Below are positions 1 to 10,739 of a stretch of 64,000 bases of DNA, one piece after another. The notes under the pieces were generated by a model. The model did not search any database, was not told the DNA's origin, and saw only the letters and a program-made list of their open reading frames with translations. Where the stretch lies: positions 682,001 through 746,000 of the forward strand of contig CM074187.1 in assembly GCA_037179385.1 (NCBI GenBank), written 5' to 3'. The stretch comes from Holothuria scabra (lineage: Eukaryota; Echinodermata; Holothuroidea; Aspidochirotida; Holothuriidae). The first letter of the stretch is position 1; every line of letters starts with the position of its first letter. The translations under genes and the position numbers were made by a program.

Positions 1-192
1 CCACAAGAAACTGGCCTCCAAAAGGGGGGGGGGAAGGGGGATTACTAAGTACTGATAAATCCCAAGGAGAAATAAATGGTGCCATTGGCTCAAGTTACAA
101 GTGGGTGTTTAGGGTAAAAAACTTCCTTCAAGGGGCCATTATGAAGTGCATTCTGAACTGTTTAAAAGGTTACTTATGATGTAAGTTCAAAC

Positions 193-317
193 CTTGCTGC
201 AAAGGTGTCTCATCTTAAACAGGAAACCAAGATATGAGATGGGAGGGGGATGTTTCTCCTCTCCTTCGTATAAGTGGGGGGGAGGGGGTGGAGATAAACC
301 GATCTCCATTTGCCACC
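193..317 (-). CDS. candidate exon of unknown multi-exon gene
   Basis: Read on the minus strand, an acceptor (pyrimidine-poor, ending ATTAACAG) precedes an open segment starting GG-TGG. It completes the codon left open by the exon at 413-508, both being phase 1. The encoded stretch begins WQMEIG and continues with a proline run (SPPPPPHLYEGEEK). The 3' border is uncertain: a donor at AAG|GTTTGA (position 193) or an earlier CTTG|GTTTCC (position 228). I do not recognise the protein. The proline run comes from a C-rich tract that could equally be intronic, so this is the weaker of the downstream exons. Confidence 0.4.
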
Positions 318-412
318 CTGTTAATACAAACATGGTACCAGTCTTCTGCAACTCATAGTACAGTAACTGTACACCAATTAATGACAATACCAATATAAAG
401 TCTTCTCCATAC

Positions 413-508
413 CTGTTAATTGCAACGATGATGTGCTCCCAAGTCCTGCCCCACTGTTTTGTCTTGAAAGATTGTGGAGTGATGATGAACCATCTCCATC
501 TACAAAGC
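413..508 (-). CDS. exon of unknown multi-exon gene (Ser-rich)
   Basis: On the minus strand this 96-bp segment is bounded by a good acceptor (TTTAAATATCAG) and a good donor (AACAG|GTATGG). It is open in the frame set by the preceding exon: it supplies two bases to finish a Ser codon, then 31 codons, then one base. The residues read FVDGDGSSSLHNLSRQNSG and onward, a serine/glycine-rich low-complexity stretch typical of a disordered linker. The splice phase (1) matches the exons at 1741-1821 and 193-317. No domain is visible and I cannot name the gene. Confidence 0.6.
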
Positions 509-714
509 CTGATATTTAAAGGAAACAGAAAATTTACAAAATTTCATCAAAAATATCCTTCTACACAACAGAGAAGGCATTTTCAAAAGAATTTTACATC
601 AGTGACTGTTTGAGGAGTTTGTGTCAATGTGAAAGCAGGAAACCCCCACATCATGAGACACAGCTAGGGTGATGAAATGTGTCACTAAGTGAAAGGAGCA
701 CAACTCAATTGGCA

Positions 715-1230
715 TTACCTTTTATTCAAATGACCTCTAACCTCCACTTAAAACTACAGGGTTCTTCCTCTCAACATTACCCCTTAATCCCACCATAAGT
801 GTTGAACCCCCCTACCTTAAGATATTGTGTTTACAAGCTGAGTCACAAACCCACACACACATGGACACAGCACACACACACACACCCACACACACAGGGC
901 ATACCCATATTCAATGACTTACAGGGTACACAGAACTGTTCCCCGTAAGGAAATGGTCGGAATTCCCCTTTAGCCGTTTATGTCACGTGGCACATGAATG
1001 CCGGGAGCGAGGGCGGGCTGTTGCATATCACGTGACAGAGCTCATTGCAGTGTCCGAATTTTCGGGTAGCTACGCCAGTTACGAGCTCAGCGTGAGCGAG
1101 GGAAGACGTGCGAGGCTTCAGCTCTCGTGAGCGGCCTGTACCCGGCATGGTATCATTTACAAGCTCATGCACACACACTGTATACAACATCACCATTGCA
1201 CAGATTCCCTTCCTCCCTTCAGCACAGACT
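715..1230 (-). mobile_element. remnant of composite tandem-repeat (Helentron-like) element
   Basis: Shows the hallmarks of the family at 6352-7972 in the same orientation: a decayed repeat unit (TGACCTCTAACCTCC, then GGGTTCTTCCTCTCAACAT, then AAGATATTGTGTTTACAAGC), a CA-rich tract at 848-897, and a block near 1188-1215 (CAACATCACCATTGCACAG) like the family's 5' end. The middle, about 900-1145, is unrelated CpG-rich sequence that appears to be a later insertion. It lies in an intron of the minus-strand gene. Confidence 0.55.
940..1150. promoter_or_regulatory. CpG-rich block with two CACGTG E-boxes
   Basis: A GC- and CpG-rich patch in an otherwise AT-rich intron, with GTCACGTGGC near 981 and ATCACGTGAC near 1028 (E-box/USF- or MITF/TFEB-type cores) and a GGGCGGG GC-box near 1012. 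It sits inside a decayed repeat element. It may be promoter-like or simply the GC-rich end of another transposon. No transcript start is visible. Confidence 0.3.
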
Positions 1231-1740
1231 TCTTAAAACTGTCAATTGTAACTAAAGTACCAACCCTGCAAAACCTCAGAGTTGCCAAATTTCAGTCCAT
1301 ACCAAAATTTTGTTCAGGAAGGGCCCTGCTACAAACCAGCTTGCTTAAACTTATCCATCAGTAATCATGATCAATTCAAAGCACGGTTGTTTGATTTTAA
1401 TAGCACTGCTTAAACTCATGATTTTAATTGGAAAATCATGATTTAAATCAATTTATTTGATCTAAACCACTGATTTAAATCATAACTTTTTAAAGAATAA
1501 AAAAAACCCAACAACCCTGATTCAAAATCACTGCATTTCCATTTGTTGATGGTCACAACACAGTACACCTTCCACACCCCTAATTTTCAGAGGAATATGA
1601 TCTGTGACACACCTGGAAAATCTAAAATCTCAAGGCTTGTATAGTGTGTTGATACATAGCGATAAAGAAATAGTAACTAGTGTCTTTTGTGATTATTTTT
1701 CTCAAACCTCCCAGGAAGGAATAACTCCTGAAATGCTTAC

Positions 1741-1821
1741 TGTGATCAAAGCTCTGGTCTAAGCTCGAGTCCCCATAACTTGAATCTAAGTTAGCCATTG
1801 GAATCTCTCTGGAAGCAACTC
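1741..1821 (-). CDS. exon of unknown multi-exon gene
   Basis: On the minus strand this 81-bp exon follows a pyrimidine-rich acceptor (CCTCTCTTGACAG) and ends at a near-consensus donor (ATCACA|GTAAGC). Two bases plus 26 codons plus one base give the stretch VASREIPMANLDSSYGDSSL and onward. The open frame flows without a stop into the exon at 413-508 (phase 1 both sides). The composition is Ser/Asp-rich and looks like phosphorylatable linker sequence. The gene is not recognised. The long introns around it hold LINE and composite tandem-repeat insertions. Confidence 0.6.
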
Positions 1822-2577
1822 CTGTCAAGAGAGGAATAGAGAATATAAATTTACTAAAAAGAAAACTTAATTTGACTTGTACTTTCTTCTGCATAATATC
1901 AGATTCAAGAATACAATTTCAAATATCCATAAGCTGTTTCAAGAAGATGAATTGATTACTTAATTTTAACTGAAAGGTTGTAGTGATAATACTTAAGTAC
2001 ACCTTTAGCCAAGGTTATGGTTTTGGGAGTCTCAGTTGCAAACATAACAAACTTTTTGCAGGGAACAAGGTTATAGCTGCCAGGGCTCCTCAACTGACTC
2101 TTGCCAGTACTTCCACATTGAGGTATCAGTTTACAAATTGCTTTAAAACTATCTCCTGAAATTCAAACACTATTTTCTCTAATTGACTGATTCAACAGTT
2201 ACATTTAACTACTATAAGATATGCATTTATACCCATCCTTCATCTCAATCAAAAACTTCTAATGTGTTTACCAGAATTGTTAAACAGCAAAATTTCTTGA
2301 ATAACCAGACATTTTGAAATAAGTGGAAATATTGGCTGTCACTTTTAGCAAATCACAATGCACGATACATATAAATGGACATTGTCAATCATCAGTTGTA
2401 CACCTGTACCCTGCACTTGCATACTTTTGAAATGATTTTAAGGGACAAATTGTGTCCAAGGAACTAGTGTTTGCTGTTTGAGGTTTAACTTAAACTTCCG
2501 AAGTGACTAACAAAGTCTTTTGAAGTCTGCAGTAAGGTTTAAAATGTCAAAGTAGGTCAGGTTTTTATCTGTTGGCT

Positions 2578-2993
2578 TACCAGTCAAAATGTTCCCTGAC
2601 CAAATCATCCCTGTACCAAAACCTTCCTGCTATTGGTCAAAATGTCCCCTTGCAAAAATATCTCCAGAATGTTATCTGATGTGCAAAGTCGTATAGTGTA
2701 CGGCTAGCTAAATAACGTTAGTTCTAACATTAGTAGTTCTAATGTTAGTCTAGGCCTAAAATTAGATTTGTCCTGCCTAAGTTTCTCATAATAGATCCTT
2801 ATATTCTCCATTTTATTTCATGTTTGCTCAAATTTTCTTCGAAGCCTACTCAAAGAGTTTTAAATTTTGATTCCTGACTAAAGTGAAAAGTCTCTGTGGG
2901 GACTTTTTGACTTCCGGTAGCCTATACAGTAGTACAGGGAAGTTTTGGTAGCTAAAAAACGGGGACATTTTGGTCTGGTGACATCTTGGCTGA
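2578..2993. repeat. short foldback element with repeated TIR words
   Basis: The left side (2578-2655) repeats variants of ACCAAAATGTCCCC and ACCAAAACCTTCC. The right side (2925-2993) carries the same words inverted (GGGAAGTTTTGGTAGC, GGGGACATTTTGGTC). This arrangement of short tandem words inside inverted ends is the same architecture as the element at 55,258-56,828, with a different sequence. The rest of 1822-3865 is intron in which I see nothing recognisable. Confidence 0.4.
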
Positions 2994-3867
2994 ATACCAT
3001 CTGTTGAGTGATTGACCTTATTAGGGCATAGTATAAGTGTAGTCCTCAGTAAAAGACTGTGGTCGTTCACTATACTCACTACAGTATAGACAGTCCTTAC
3101 TCCCAACTGTTCAAATCAGCGAGATGATCGGTGGTCGTTTTAACCGTCGAAATTTACTTTCTTCTGACAGCAAATTTTTTCAATCTAAACAATCATTTAA
3201 TACTGTAAATATTCTTCTACAAGTCTTACAGAAGCAACCAAAAACCTTTTTGATCACTGGAATCTTCTGGAAAGTGTCAAAACTTTGGAATGAAATCAAA
3301 ATCTTTTTTGAGTGGCAGAATTTCCTTATTTTACTATGAGACTTTGGAACTTTGTTTACAACAGTATGCTAATAGGTGTAACTGTTGCGTCAATGTGGAC
3401 AACTTTCACAGTGAACTTACCATACATAGGACAAATGCTAAAGGCAAACATCTAACATTCTTGTTGACGTCGCAATAATATTAATGGGTGTTCTAAAGTA
3501 AACAAATATTTCGTACACTACACTAAATTTTTGAAATTTGCGAAGTTGATGATTTTATTCCAAATTTTCTGACCTTTTTTAGAGGTTTCAAGTCATCAAA
3601 AATAGTTGCAATAGTAGAACAGGATTTGGAAAAGGCGATTTATGATAGCATATTAACATTTTAGGCGCCACCTTTGCTACAAGAAAAAAAAAAATTTCGT
3701 CCTGGCAACGTACCTTTGGACAGAACTTCACGAATCTACACATTCAGAGTTTTGGTTTCTGTAAAAATTAGTCAACAAAAGGTTCGTTACCCCCTCTTTC
3801 TTTCATAAAATGATTGACTTTTACCAAAATGCCATGTATTCAGGAGCTTCATTTGGTTTTGGGTCTC

Positions 3868-5478
3868 AAAGACCTGAAAAGTCAAGGGAGAAACTTAAGC
3901 ATTGGCGACATTATAAGGTCAGCAAGGAGTCTGATGGCTTGATTGCCTACCAGAGCCCGGAGATCTAAATTTGGTTAAGGACACTAAAGCCTGGTTTGAA
4001 AAAAAGTTGGCCAGTGAAGTTAAGAATAACCCAAAATCTTTCCATGCCTATGTCAGATCTAAGCAGCAAGTTAGGGAGGGGGTTGGGCCACTCTATGATG
4101 AGAATGGTTCATTAGTTAGCTTAGTGATCATTGGGTATGGCTAATTTGTTAAATGATTTTTTTGTATCTGTTTTTACCAAGGAATCATCTGTCATGGGGA
4201 TTTGTAGGGGTTCCAATAACTCTTCTTCAATAAGTGACATTGTTTTCGCTGAGGAAGTGGTTCTGAAAAAATAAGAGAGTTTAAAGACATGTAAGGCTTC
4301 TGGGCGAGATGGGATCCATCCCGTCATCCTTCATGAATGCTCTGAGGTTTTATCAGTTCCACTTTCAATTATTTTTCAGAAATGTCTTGACTCAAATTTT
4401 GTTCCTGCTGACTGGCAGGTTGCCAATGTAACTCCAATTTTTAAAAAGGGGGATTAGAGCTCACCTTGTAATTACAAGCCAGTCACCCACTTCTTTTCTT
4501 AATTTTCATAAATGATATTGATAGCTCTATCACTAAGCTCTATACAGAAGGAAGGTTGGGGATAAGGACGATTCCTTATTGCTTCAGAATATCTGGATAG
4601 GTTATTGTCATGGTCTCAGACTTGGCAAATGTCTTTTAATGCTGATAAGTACAAAGTCCTCCACTTTGGTTCTAAGAATCCCTGCTACGTATGCTACGTA
4701 TGATTACACTGTGAATGGTACAAATTTGAACACAATGACTTATAAGTAAGACCCAAGTTATGTTATTATGGGAGACTTAAAGCCATCTAGGCAGTGTGGA
4801 GCTACTGCTGCAAGGGCAAATAGTGTGCTTGGGTTGATCAGGAGGAATTAAATGAATTTTTAATTTTAGTAAAGAAATTGTGCTTATATTTGAAAAAGCA
4901 GCTGGTTAGACCCAATCTTGACTATACTGCAGAGGCCTGAAGTCCCTTCCTTGAAAAGGACAAATTGCTCTTAGAGCAAGTTCAGAGGAGAGTTACTCAA
5001 CTCATTCCCGAGGTTAGAAATCTACCATATTTCCAAAGGCTCAAGCAGCTTCCACTAACCACTTTGGAGCTGAGACGGAATAGGGGAGACATGCTCCAGG
5101 TTTTCAAATTTCTTTCTGCAGGGAATCTTTTCTAGCTTGTTGTCCAAAGTAATACTCAGGGTAGAGAGGACATTGTAAAAAGCTTGATGTCTTTTGCTAG
5201 ACTTGACATTGGAAAGTTCAATTTCTCTCATAGGGTTGTAAATGAGTGGAATAGCCTGCCTGAGGGTGTTGTTAACTACACATCAGTTCATACCTTTCAG
5301 GTAAACATTGAAAAGTTTTTCCATGACTGATGTAGAATCTTAGAATATTTCTTGGCTCTTTAGGTGTTGGTGATTTGTTTTTTGTTTTATGTGGGTTTTG
5401 GATTACAGGATATCTTATGGGGACTTTTGTAGCCATCCTTTGCCCTTTAACCTGTTAGGTTATGTTACTTATGTCTGC
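3868..5478 (+). mobile_element. CR1-like LINE, 5'-truncated, heavily decayed
   Basis: Plus-strand copy of the window's main LINE family. It begins in the linker between endonuclease and reverse transcriptase (KLKHWRHYKVSKES) and reads FEKKLASEVK and PKSFHAYVRSKQ. It then decays through RT palm remnants (near 4500-4750) to the C-terminal region and a 3' end ATCTTATGGGG, CCTTTGCCC, AACCTGTTAGG, TTATG. Numerous stops and indels make it non-coding. The catalytic block (PQG and FADD) is not intact. Confidence 0.85.
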
Positions 5479-6350
5479 CAATTCCTTTCGCTGTCCTTAC
5501 TCAGTCATGTTACTCCACTAAAATGTGTAAGTAAGTTTTCAACAAATATTATGTTATTTCAGTCAAGCCTGAGCTGTTAACCCTTTAAACAAAAGGTCAA
5601 ATATGGCATGATATTACATTAAGCACTTTAAGCAAAGGTTTAAGATTATGAGGGTGGTGGAGTTACATTAATAACTGCACAGAATGTTACAAAAATACTG
5701 TAAAATATAGGTTCTAAGTTTCTGGAAACAGTGAAAAAAAATAACTAGAACAGCAATGCTGTTGTAGCTCACACATTCTCTCTTGTCTGTTAAAAATAGC
5801 AACTCAAAGAACCAACTTTCATTACTTCTTTATCTGTTTCCACAAAACCTTCTTACCTTAACAATGGTAAATAACAGGTACAAAAAGACCAAAGAACTCA
5901 AAACCCTACTGCAAAATCACAAGGTATGCTAAAAAGTCCCCCCCCCCCTTTCAAAAAGTGCAAACTTTTACATCCGAAAGAAAACAACCTAATTGACCGA
6001 TCTACAAATAATACTGCAAAAGTTTGTACATAAGAAAACCTGTTGGGCTATACAAACTTAAATAGGAGCATTTTGGAAAAAATTCTAAATATGTAGAAAG
6101 TATCAAGCATAATTTAAAGTACTGCAAAGTCCATTTAGTTTCTCCTAGAACTCCATAAGAAACACTGCGTGAATTTGCACTGGTAAAATAAAAACATGCA
6201 TGGCTCCTCAAATGGCTCTCCTACTGCACTTGAACTCAAAGAGTCATCACAATTACTTGCCTTCTGGTTCTGGTTCTGGTGAAATACTGCATAAACTCCG
6301 CGAGACGGGATGTAACATGCAGGCACAGAAGGCTGACCAGCGTACTAATT
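5479..6350. other. intronic sequence, nothing recognised
   Basis: AT-rich sequence between a dead LINE and the composite repeat. A homopolymer C run lies near 5939-5950. A minus-strand open stretch near 6199-6270 reads SNCDDSLSSSAVGEPFEE, but I could not frame it with acceptable splice sites. Confidence 0.4.
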
Positions 6351-6351
6351 T

Positions 6352-7972
6352 CTACCAGAAAGCCAAAAGGCTTAGTGATTCCTTGCCATCAAATACCTTA
6401 CCTGCTTTCAAATTGACAGTGCTTGATAGATTTTTCTTTACATTTTAGGCACAGGATTTTCGCAATTTTACCCCTGGTGACTTCAAATGACCTTTGACCT
6501 CTACCAAAAACAATAGGCTTCTTTCTCTCAACATGACAAATCTATATACCAAATACGAAAAGCATCTGTTACTCTTATCTGGAGATATTGTGTTTACAAG
6601 CCATTTTCAAAGTTTTGGCAATTTTACCGCTGGTGACCTCAAATAAATTTTGACCTATACCGAAAGTAATAGGCTTCTTTCTCTCAACATGAAAAATCTA
6701 TACACCAAGTATGAAAATTGTCCGACAATCCTATCTGAAGATATCATGTTTACAAGCCATTTTCGGTGTTCTCACATTTTTACCGCTGATGACCTCAAAT
6801 GACCTTTGATCTCAGCCAAAAACAATATACTTCTTCCTCTCAACATGATAAACCTATGTACCAAGCATGAGAAGTGTCGGTCACTCCTATCTGAAGAAAT
6901 CATGTTTAAAAGCCATTTTCGGGATTTTCCCAATTTTACCGCTGGTGACCTCAGATGAACTTTGAATTCTACCAAAAGCAATAGGCTTCTTTCTCTCGAC
7001 ATGACAAATCTATATACCAAATATGAAGAGTATCTGTCACTCCTTTTTGAAGATATCGTGTTTACAAGCCATTTTCAGTGTTTTCCCAATTTTACCACTG
7101 ATGACCTCAAATGACCTTTGACCTCTATCACAAACGATAGGGTTCTTCCTCTCAACATGACAAATCTATATACCAAGTATGAAAGTTGTCGGGCAATCCT
7201 ATCTGAAGATATTGTGTTTACAAGCCATTTTCAGTGTTTTCGCAATTTTACCGCTGGTGACCTCAAATGACCTTTGACCTCTACCAAAAACAAAAGGGTT
7301 CTTCTTCTTAACATGACGAATCTATATACCAAGTATGAAAAGTGTCTGTCACTTCTAACTGAAGATACCATGTTTACAAGCCATTTTCAGTGTTTTTGCA
7401 ATTTTACTGCTGGTGACCTCAAATGACCTTTGACCTCTACCAAAAACAATAGGGTTCTTCCTCTCAACATGACAAATCTATATACCAAGTATGAAAATTG
7501 TCGGGCAATCCTATCTGAAGATATCGTGTTTACAAGCCATTTTCGGCGTTTTCGCAAGTTTACCCCTGGTGACCTCAAATGACCTTTGACCTCTACCAAA
7601 AATAATAGGGTTCTTCTTCTCAACATGACAAATCTATATACCAAGTATGAAAAGTGTCGGTCACTCCTATCTGAAGATATCGTGTTTACAAGCTATTTTT
7701 GAAATTGTCGCAATTTTACCGCTGGTGACCTCAAATGACCTTTGACCTCTACCAAAAACAATAGGGTTCTTCCTCTCAACATGATAAATCTATATACCAA
7801 ATATGAAAAGTGTCGGACATTCCTATCTTAAGATATCCTGTTTACAAGCAAGTGTCACAAACACACACACACATACACGTACACATGCACACACACACAC
7901 ACATACAAACACACACACGACATCACCATCGCATAGATTCCTTGCCTGCCTACGGCAAGGAATCAAAAATGG
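6352..7972 (-). mobile_element. composite tandem-repeat element (Helentron/pearl-like)
   Basis: In minus orientation the element starts with a hairpin at 7940-7968 (GATTCCTTGCC inverted to GGCAAGGAATC) and a TGCGATGGTGATGTCG block. It continues through a TG (CA on plus) tract at about 7857-7918 and nine 156-bp tandem units, and ends with GCAAGGAATCACT and a 5-bp stem hairpin AAGCC-TTTT-GGCTT (6360-6373). The same order recurs at 35,629-36,765 and, eroded, at 38,940-40,030. Short inverted ends, a 3' hairpin, a microsatellite and a tandem core are the known layout of non-autonomous Helentrons and 'pearl' elements. Assignment to that group is inference. It abuts the 3' end of a LINE at 7963. Confidence 0.65.
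6420..7855 (-). repeat. 156-bp tandem array with DR1 nuclear-receptor motifs
   Basis: About nine units. The motif TGACCTTTGACCT recurs at 6488, 7112, 7268, 7424, 7580 and 7736, always at exact multiples of 156 bp. The intermediate units near 6644, 6800 and 6956 carry mutated versions. On the minus strand each intact unit shows AGGTCA, one base, AGGTCA, four bases, AGGTCA. Units also share a GATATC-GTGTTTACAAGCC block. Confidence 0.9.
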
Positions 7973-8730
7973 GCTCTACTAATAATTTCTTCAAGACTCA
8001 CAGAATTTAACCCCGACTTAAAAGCACTCACAGTGGGGGCATCCCTAATACTGGGTGGGAGGCAGTTCCATTCAGCAAAAGTCCTAGGGAACAGTGAATA
8101 TTTATAACAATCTTTGCTGGCAGTTAATTTCACAAAAGAACTAGAGGCATGTGCTCTAGTAGACACACCACTAGAAGGAACTAACTGGTAAGAATCAGTA
8201 TCAATTGCTACTAATTTATTGACAGACTTATAAATAAGGGTCAATCTTTGGGCAGCCCTCCTATGCTCCAGTGATTCCCACCTTAGACTAGAAATCATGT
8301 CTGTGACGCTGGCCTTTTGCCTAGAATTTTTGCAGATGAATCTTGCACTACGGTGCTGGACCCCCTTGAGCTGATTTTTCAAGTCTTTCTGATAGGGGTC
8401 CCAGACAGAGGCACTATATTCAAGCCGTGGCCTTACTAAGGTTTTGTATGCCACTGCTTTTACCTCATGGTTACAACTATACAGATTTCTGCGAAGCAGG
8501 CCAAGGATTTGATTTCCCTTTGAGGTCACCTTATGGACATGATTCGCCCAACTTAATTTGTTATTTATTTCCAGCCTTAAGTAAGTATGATTTTCAAATG
8601 TTTCTGAAATCGAATTGCCCATCTGATAGGAGTATTTGATTGCGTTCTTTTTATGGGTTATGTGCATAGCATAGCACTTCTTTGTATTGAATTTCATCTG
8701 CCTTGACCAACTTAATTGATCTAGAAACAG
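7963..8730 (-). pseudogene. non-LTR retrotransposon RT C-terminal fragment
   Basis: Open frame whose last roughly 250 codons match the C-terminal part of jockey/L2-type LINE polyproteins. In order: KFNTKKCYAMHITHKK (the 'W-Q-F-x-K-C' region after the catalytic DD), LGLLRRNLYSCNHEVK, AYKTLVRPRLEYSASVWDPY, LKGVQHRSARFI, then RTFAEWNCLPPSIRDAPTVS at the end. The catalytic YADD block and everything upstream are missing (5' truncation). The last about 250 codons have no stop, so it is relatively young compared with the CR1-like copies. Its family differs from the CR1-like family that dominates the window. Confidence 0.85.
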
Positions 8731-9954
8731 AACAGATGTCCCCACCACATTAAGCCTATTTCCTTTCTTGTAGGCTACACTTGACCACAGAATTGCTCCC
8801 AATTTTGTGTGTCAAGTATCCCTAGCTGCTCAGTCCATGAAACTCTCTTCACAATACAGTGCTATTATCCCAAGACACTATGATTGCAAAAACCACTGAT
8901 CTGTGGCCACAGGTGAGTCAGACATCAAACAACAGTCTGCTAAACAACAGTCTGCTTGCAAGGCATTTGCAAGACAGCAATTGAACACACAACCAAGTAC
9001 GCTGCAGTCAGCACAATGAATAAACAGCTAACTGTTAAGCAGGCACAATGAACTCTGCTCTACATAAATAGCTAAAAAAATTATGCTTAACACTCCTACA
9101 CTGGAATGAAAGTAGGTGGGTTATAATGCTGTACTGACAAACAATCATATACCAAAATTTCAGAACCAAATCTCCACAAATGGAAAGGGAGAAGGCTTTT
9201 GTTAAAAAGTTGACACCATCTGGCCCATTTTATAACCTCACACATGTACTGTGTACATGTGTGAGCTAAAAAATAAAGGTCAGATCTAGGGAATGGAATA
9301 TTTATATAAAGTCATGCTCACAACTTGCTTTTCTGTGATCATTTCATGCTCTTCTCATTCCATTATCAACTGAAAAAAGGGAGCCACTATGATGTTCAAC
9401 TCAGTCCAGAAGGGCATGCGACCCCCATCAATAAAAGGAACCATTTGACTAGCAGTCAGATTAATGCTTACTTTTTCTAAAAAGGTATCTCCCAAATAAT
9501 CCACTTTCCCTTGCTTAAATTCCCCATAGTAAAAAAATACCACGCTATCAGACGAAAATTTGTCCCCAGTTTTCGTTTGTTTGATCAATTATGAAATCCT
9601 GGTAAATCACTGAGTTCCATTGGTTTTCAACAAGTACGCCACCACTTTAGGTGCACAGCGACATGTCACAGTCTCTGTTAGTAACAGCAAGACAGAACCC
9701 ATTCATAAACATCAATTTTTTTCATGAATATCATGCCGGAACCCCCAAAATCATGAAAAAGGTATAAGAAAACAAATGCAAGAGTTAATGCACAGGTATT
9801 TTGGGGGTAAATTTGCCAGTAGGCCTATATTGCCAAAATTGCAGAAATATTGGTTAAGACTAAATGTGCAAGAACCTGACCCGGTCCATTCGTATTACAG
9901 AGCTCTTCAAACAACTTTGGTCAAGGTGAAGAAGTGAAATTACCTCTGCTTTAC
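8731..9954. other. intronic/intergenic sequence with one perfect hairpin
   Basis: No gene recognised. At 9238-9266 lies a perfect 13-bp inverted repeat (CTCACACATGTAC and its complement around TGT). A 77-codon minus-strand open frame at 9355-9588 has no family features or usable splice sites. Confidence 0.4.
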
Positions 9955-10040
9955 CTTGGAATGGGGTCCGTGCTATTCCACCATCAGTACTTTCTACCAC
10001 AGAAAAAGTGCCATTCAGCCATGGTGAAACAGCACTTTTT
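9955..10040 (-). CDS. candidate upstream exon of the same unknown gene
   Basis: Minus-strand open segment ending at a strong donor (TTCCAAG|GTAAAG) in phase 1, which fits the exon at 1741-1821 (G plus GA makes a Gly codon). With the acceptor at TTTCACCATAG it encodes KSAVSPWLNGTFSVVEST and onward. A better pyrimidine tract lies inside it (CTTTTTCTGTGGTAG) and would shorten the exon to 39 bp. The two acceptor regions are partly inverted copies of each other (AGAAAAAGTGC and GCACTTTTTCT). Other exons could lie between this and 1821, so linkage to the same gene is inferred only from phase and strand. Confidence 0.42.
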
Positions 10041-10557
10041 CTATGGTGAAATAAGCACACTATTCTGTACAAGGTACAGTAGGATAGGTAGGAACTTACT
10101 AGACTGCAGGAACGGGCCTGAATGGAGTTTACAAATTTGTTGGAATCATTATTGATTGGTGCTTGGATTACAGATTAAAACAGTGGTCAGTGTCAATGAA
10201 CACTTATGCCTCCATGGAGTACAATGATTGTTATCCTCTATACATGTACACAGGTGCGGACGTGTGATTAAATTGAGATCTTTGCTTTGTCTAAAGACAT
10301 TATTCAGTCATCGTTCATACATTGAAAAGGATGAAACTATTCCCCACAGCCTACAATCAAATCCATTAGTATCCATTAGTAAGTACGTGTTAATTCTATT
10401 CAAAGTTCTTATTTTCTTTACACTTCCATTCAATCTATTCAACAAACTATGCCTCTAGGCCTATGCCTTTACTGGTTGTCTGACCTGGAAAATGTTTCGG
10501 TAGTTTGCAATGTCAACAATTTTTCTAGTTTCATAGATTTTTACAACATGCCTTTCT

Positions 10558-10609
10558 GCCATAGGTTTCGCACCTTTAGACCGTGGCCGAAAGGTGCGAA
10601 ACCTATGGC
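10558..10609. repeat. 20-bp perfect hairpin (CCATAGGTTTCGCACC family)
   Basis: Left arm 10558-10577 and right arm 10590-10609 are perfect reverse complements of 20 bp around a 12-base loop. The arm contains CCATAGGTTTCGCACC, found again at 23,234-23,248, where a second hairpin follows it. Between 10041 and 10557 I see nothing recognisable. Confidence 0.75.
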
Positions 10610-10739
10610 CGAATTTTATGGTGGAATGTAGCCTAACGGAATGGCGGAATGACACTTTATTCTAGAAAATACAAATCCAGTACCTTTATTTCCTGATATC
10701 ATGAGGATTACACGTTTGGTTTGAATGAAAGTTACAACA

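Noticed and set aside
6135..6326. Minus-strand segment SNCDDSLSSSAVGEPFEE as an exon of the unknown gene
   Set aside because: Upstream AG lacks a pyrimidine tract, no acceptable donor, and the phase does not fit the neighbouring phase-1 exons.
6420..7855. Regularly spaced repeats considered as a CRISPR-like array
   Set aside because: Units are 156 bp of contiguous similarity with no unique spacers, in eukaryotic DNA.
9355..9588. 77-codon minus-strand frame as a gene or exon
   Set aside because: No domain, no good splice borders, ordinary for AT-rich noncoding DNA.
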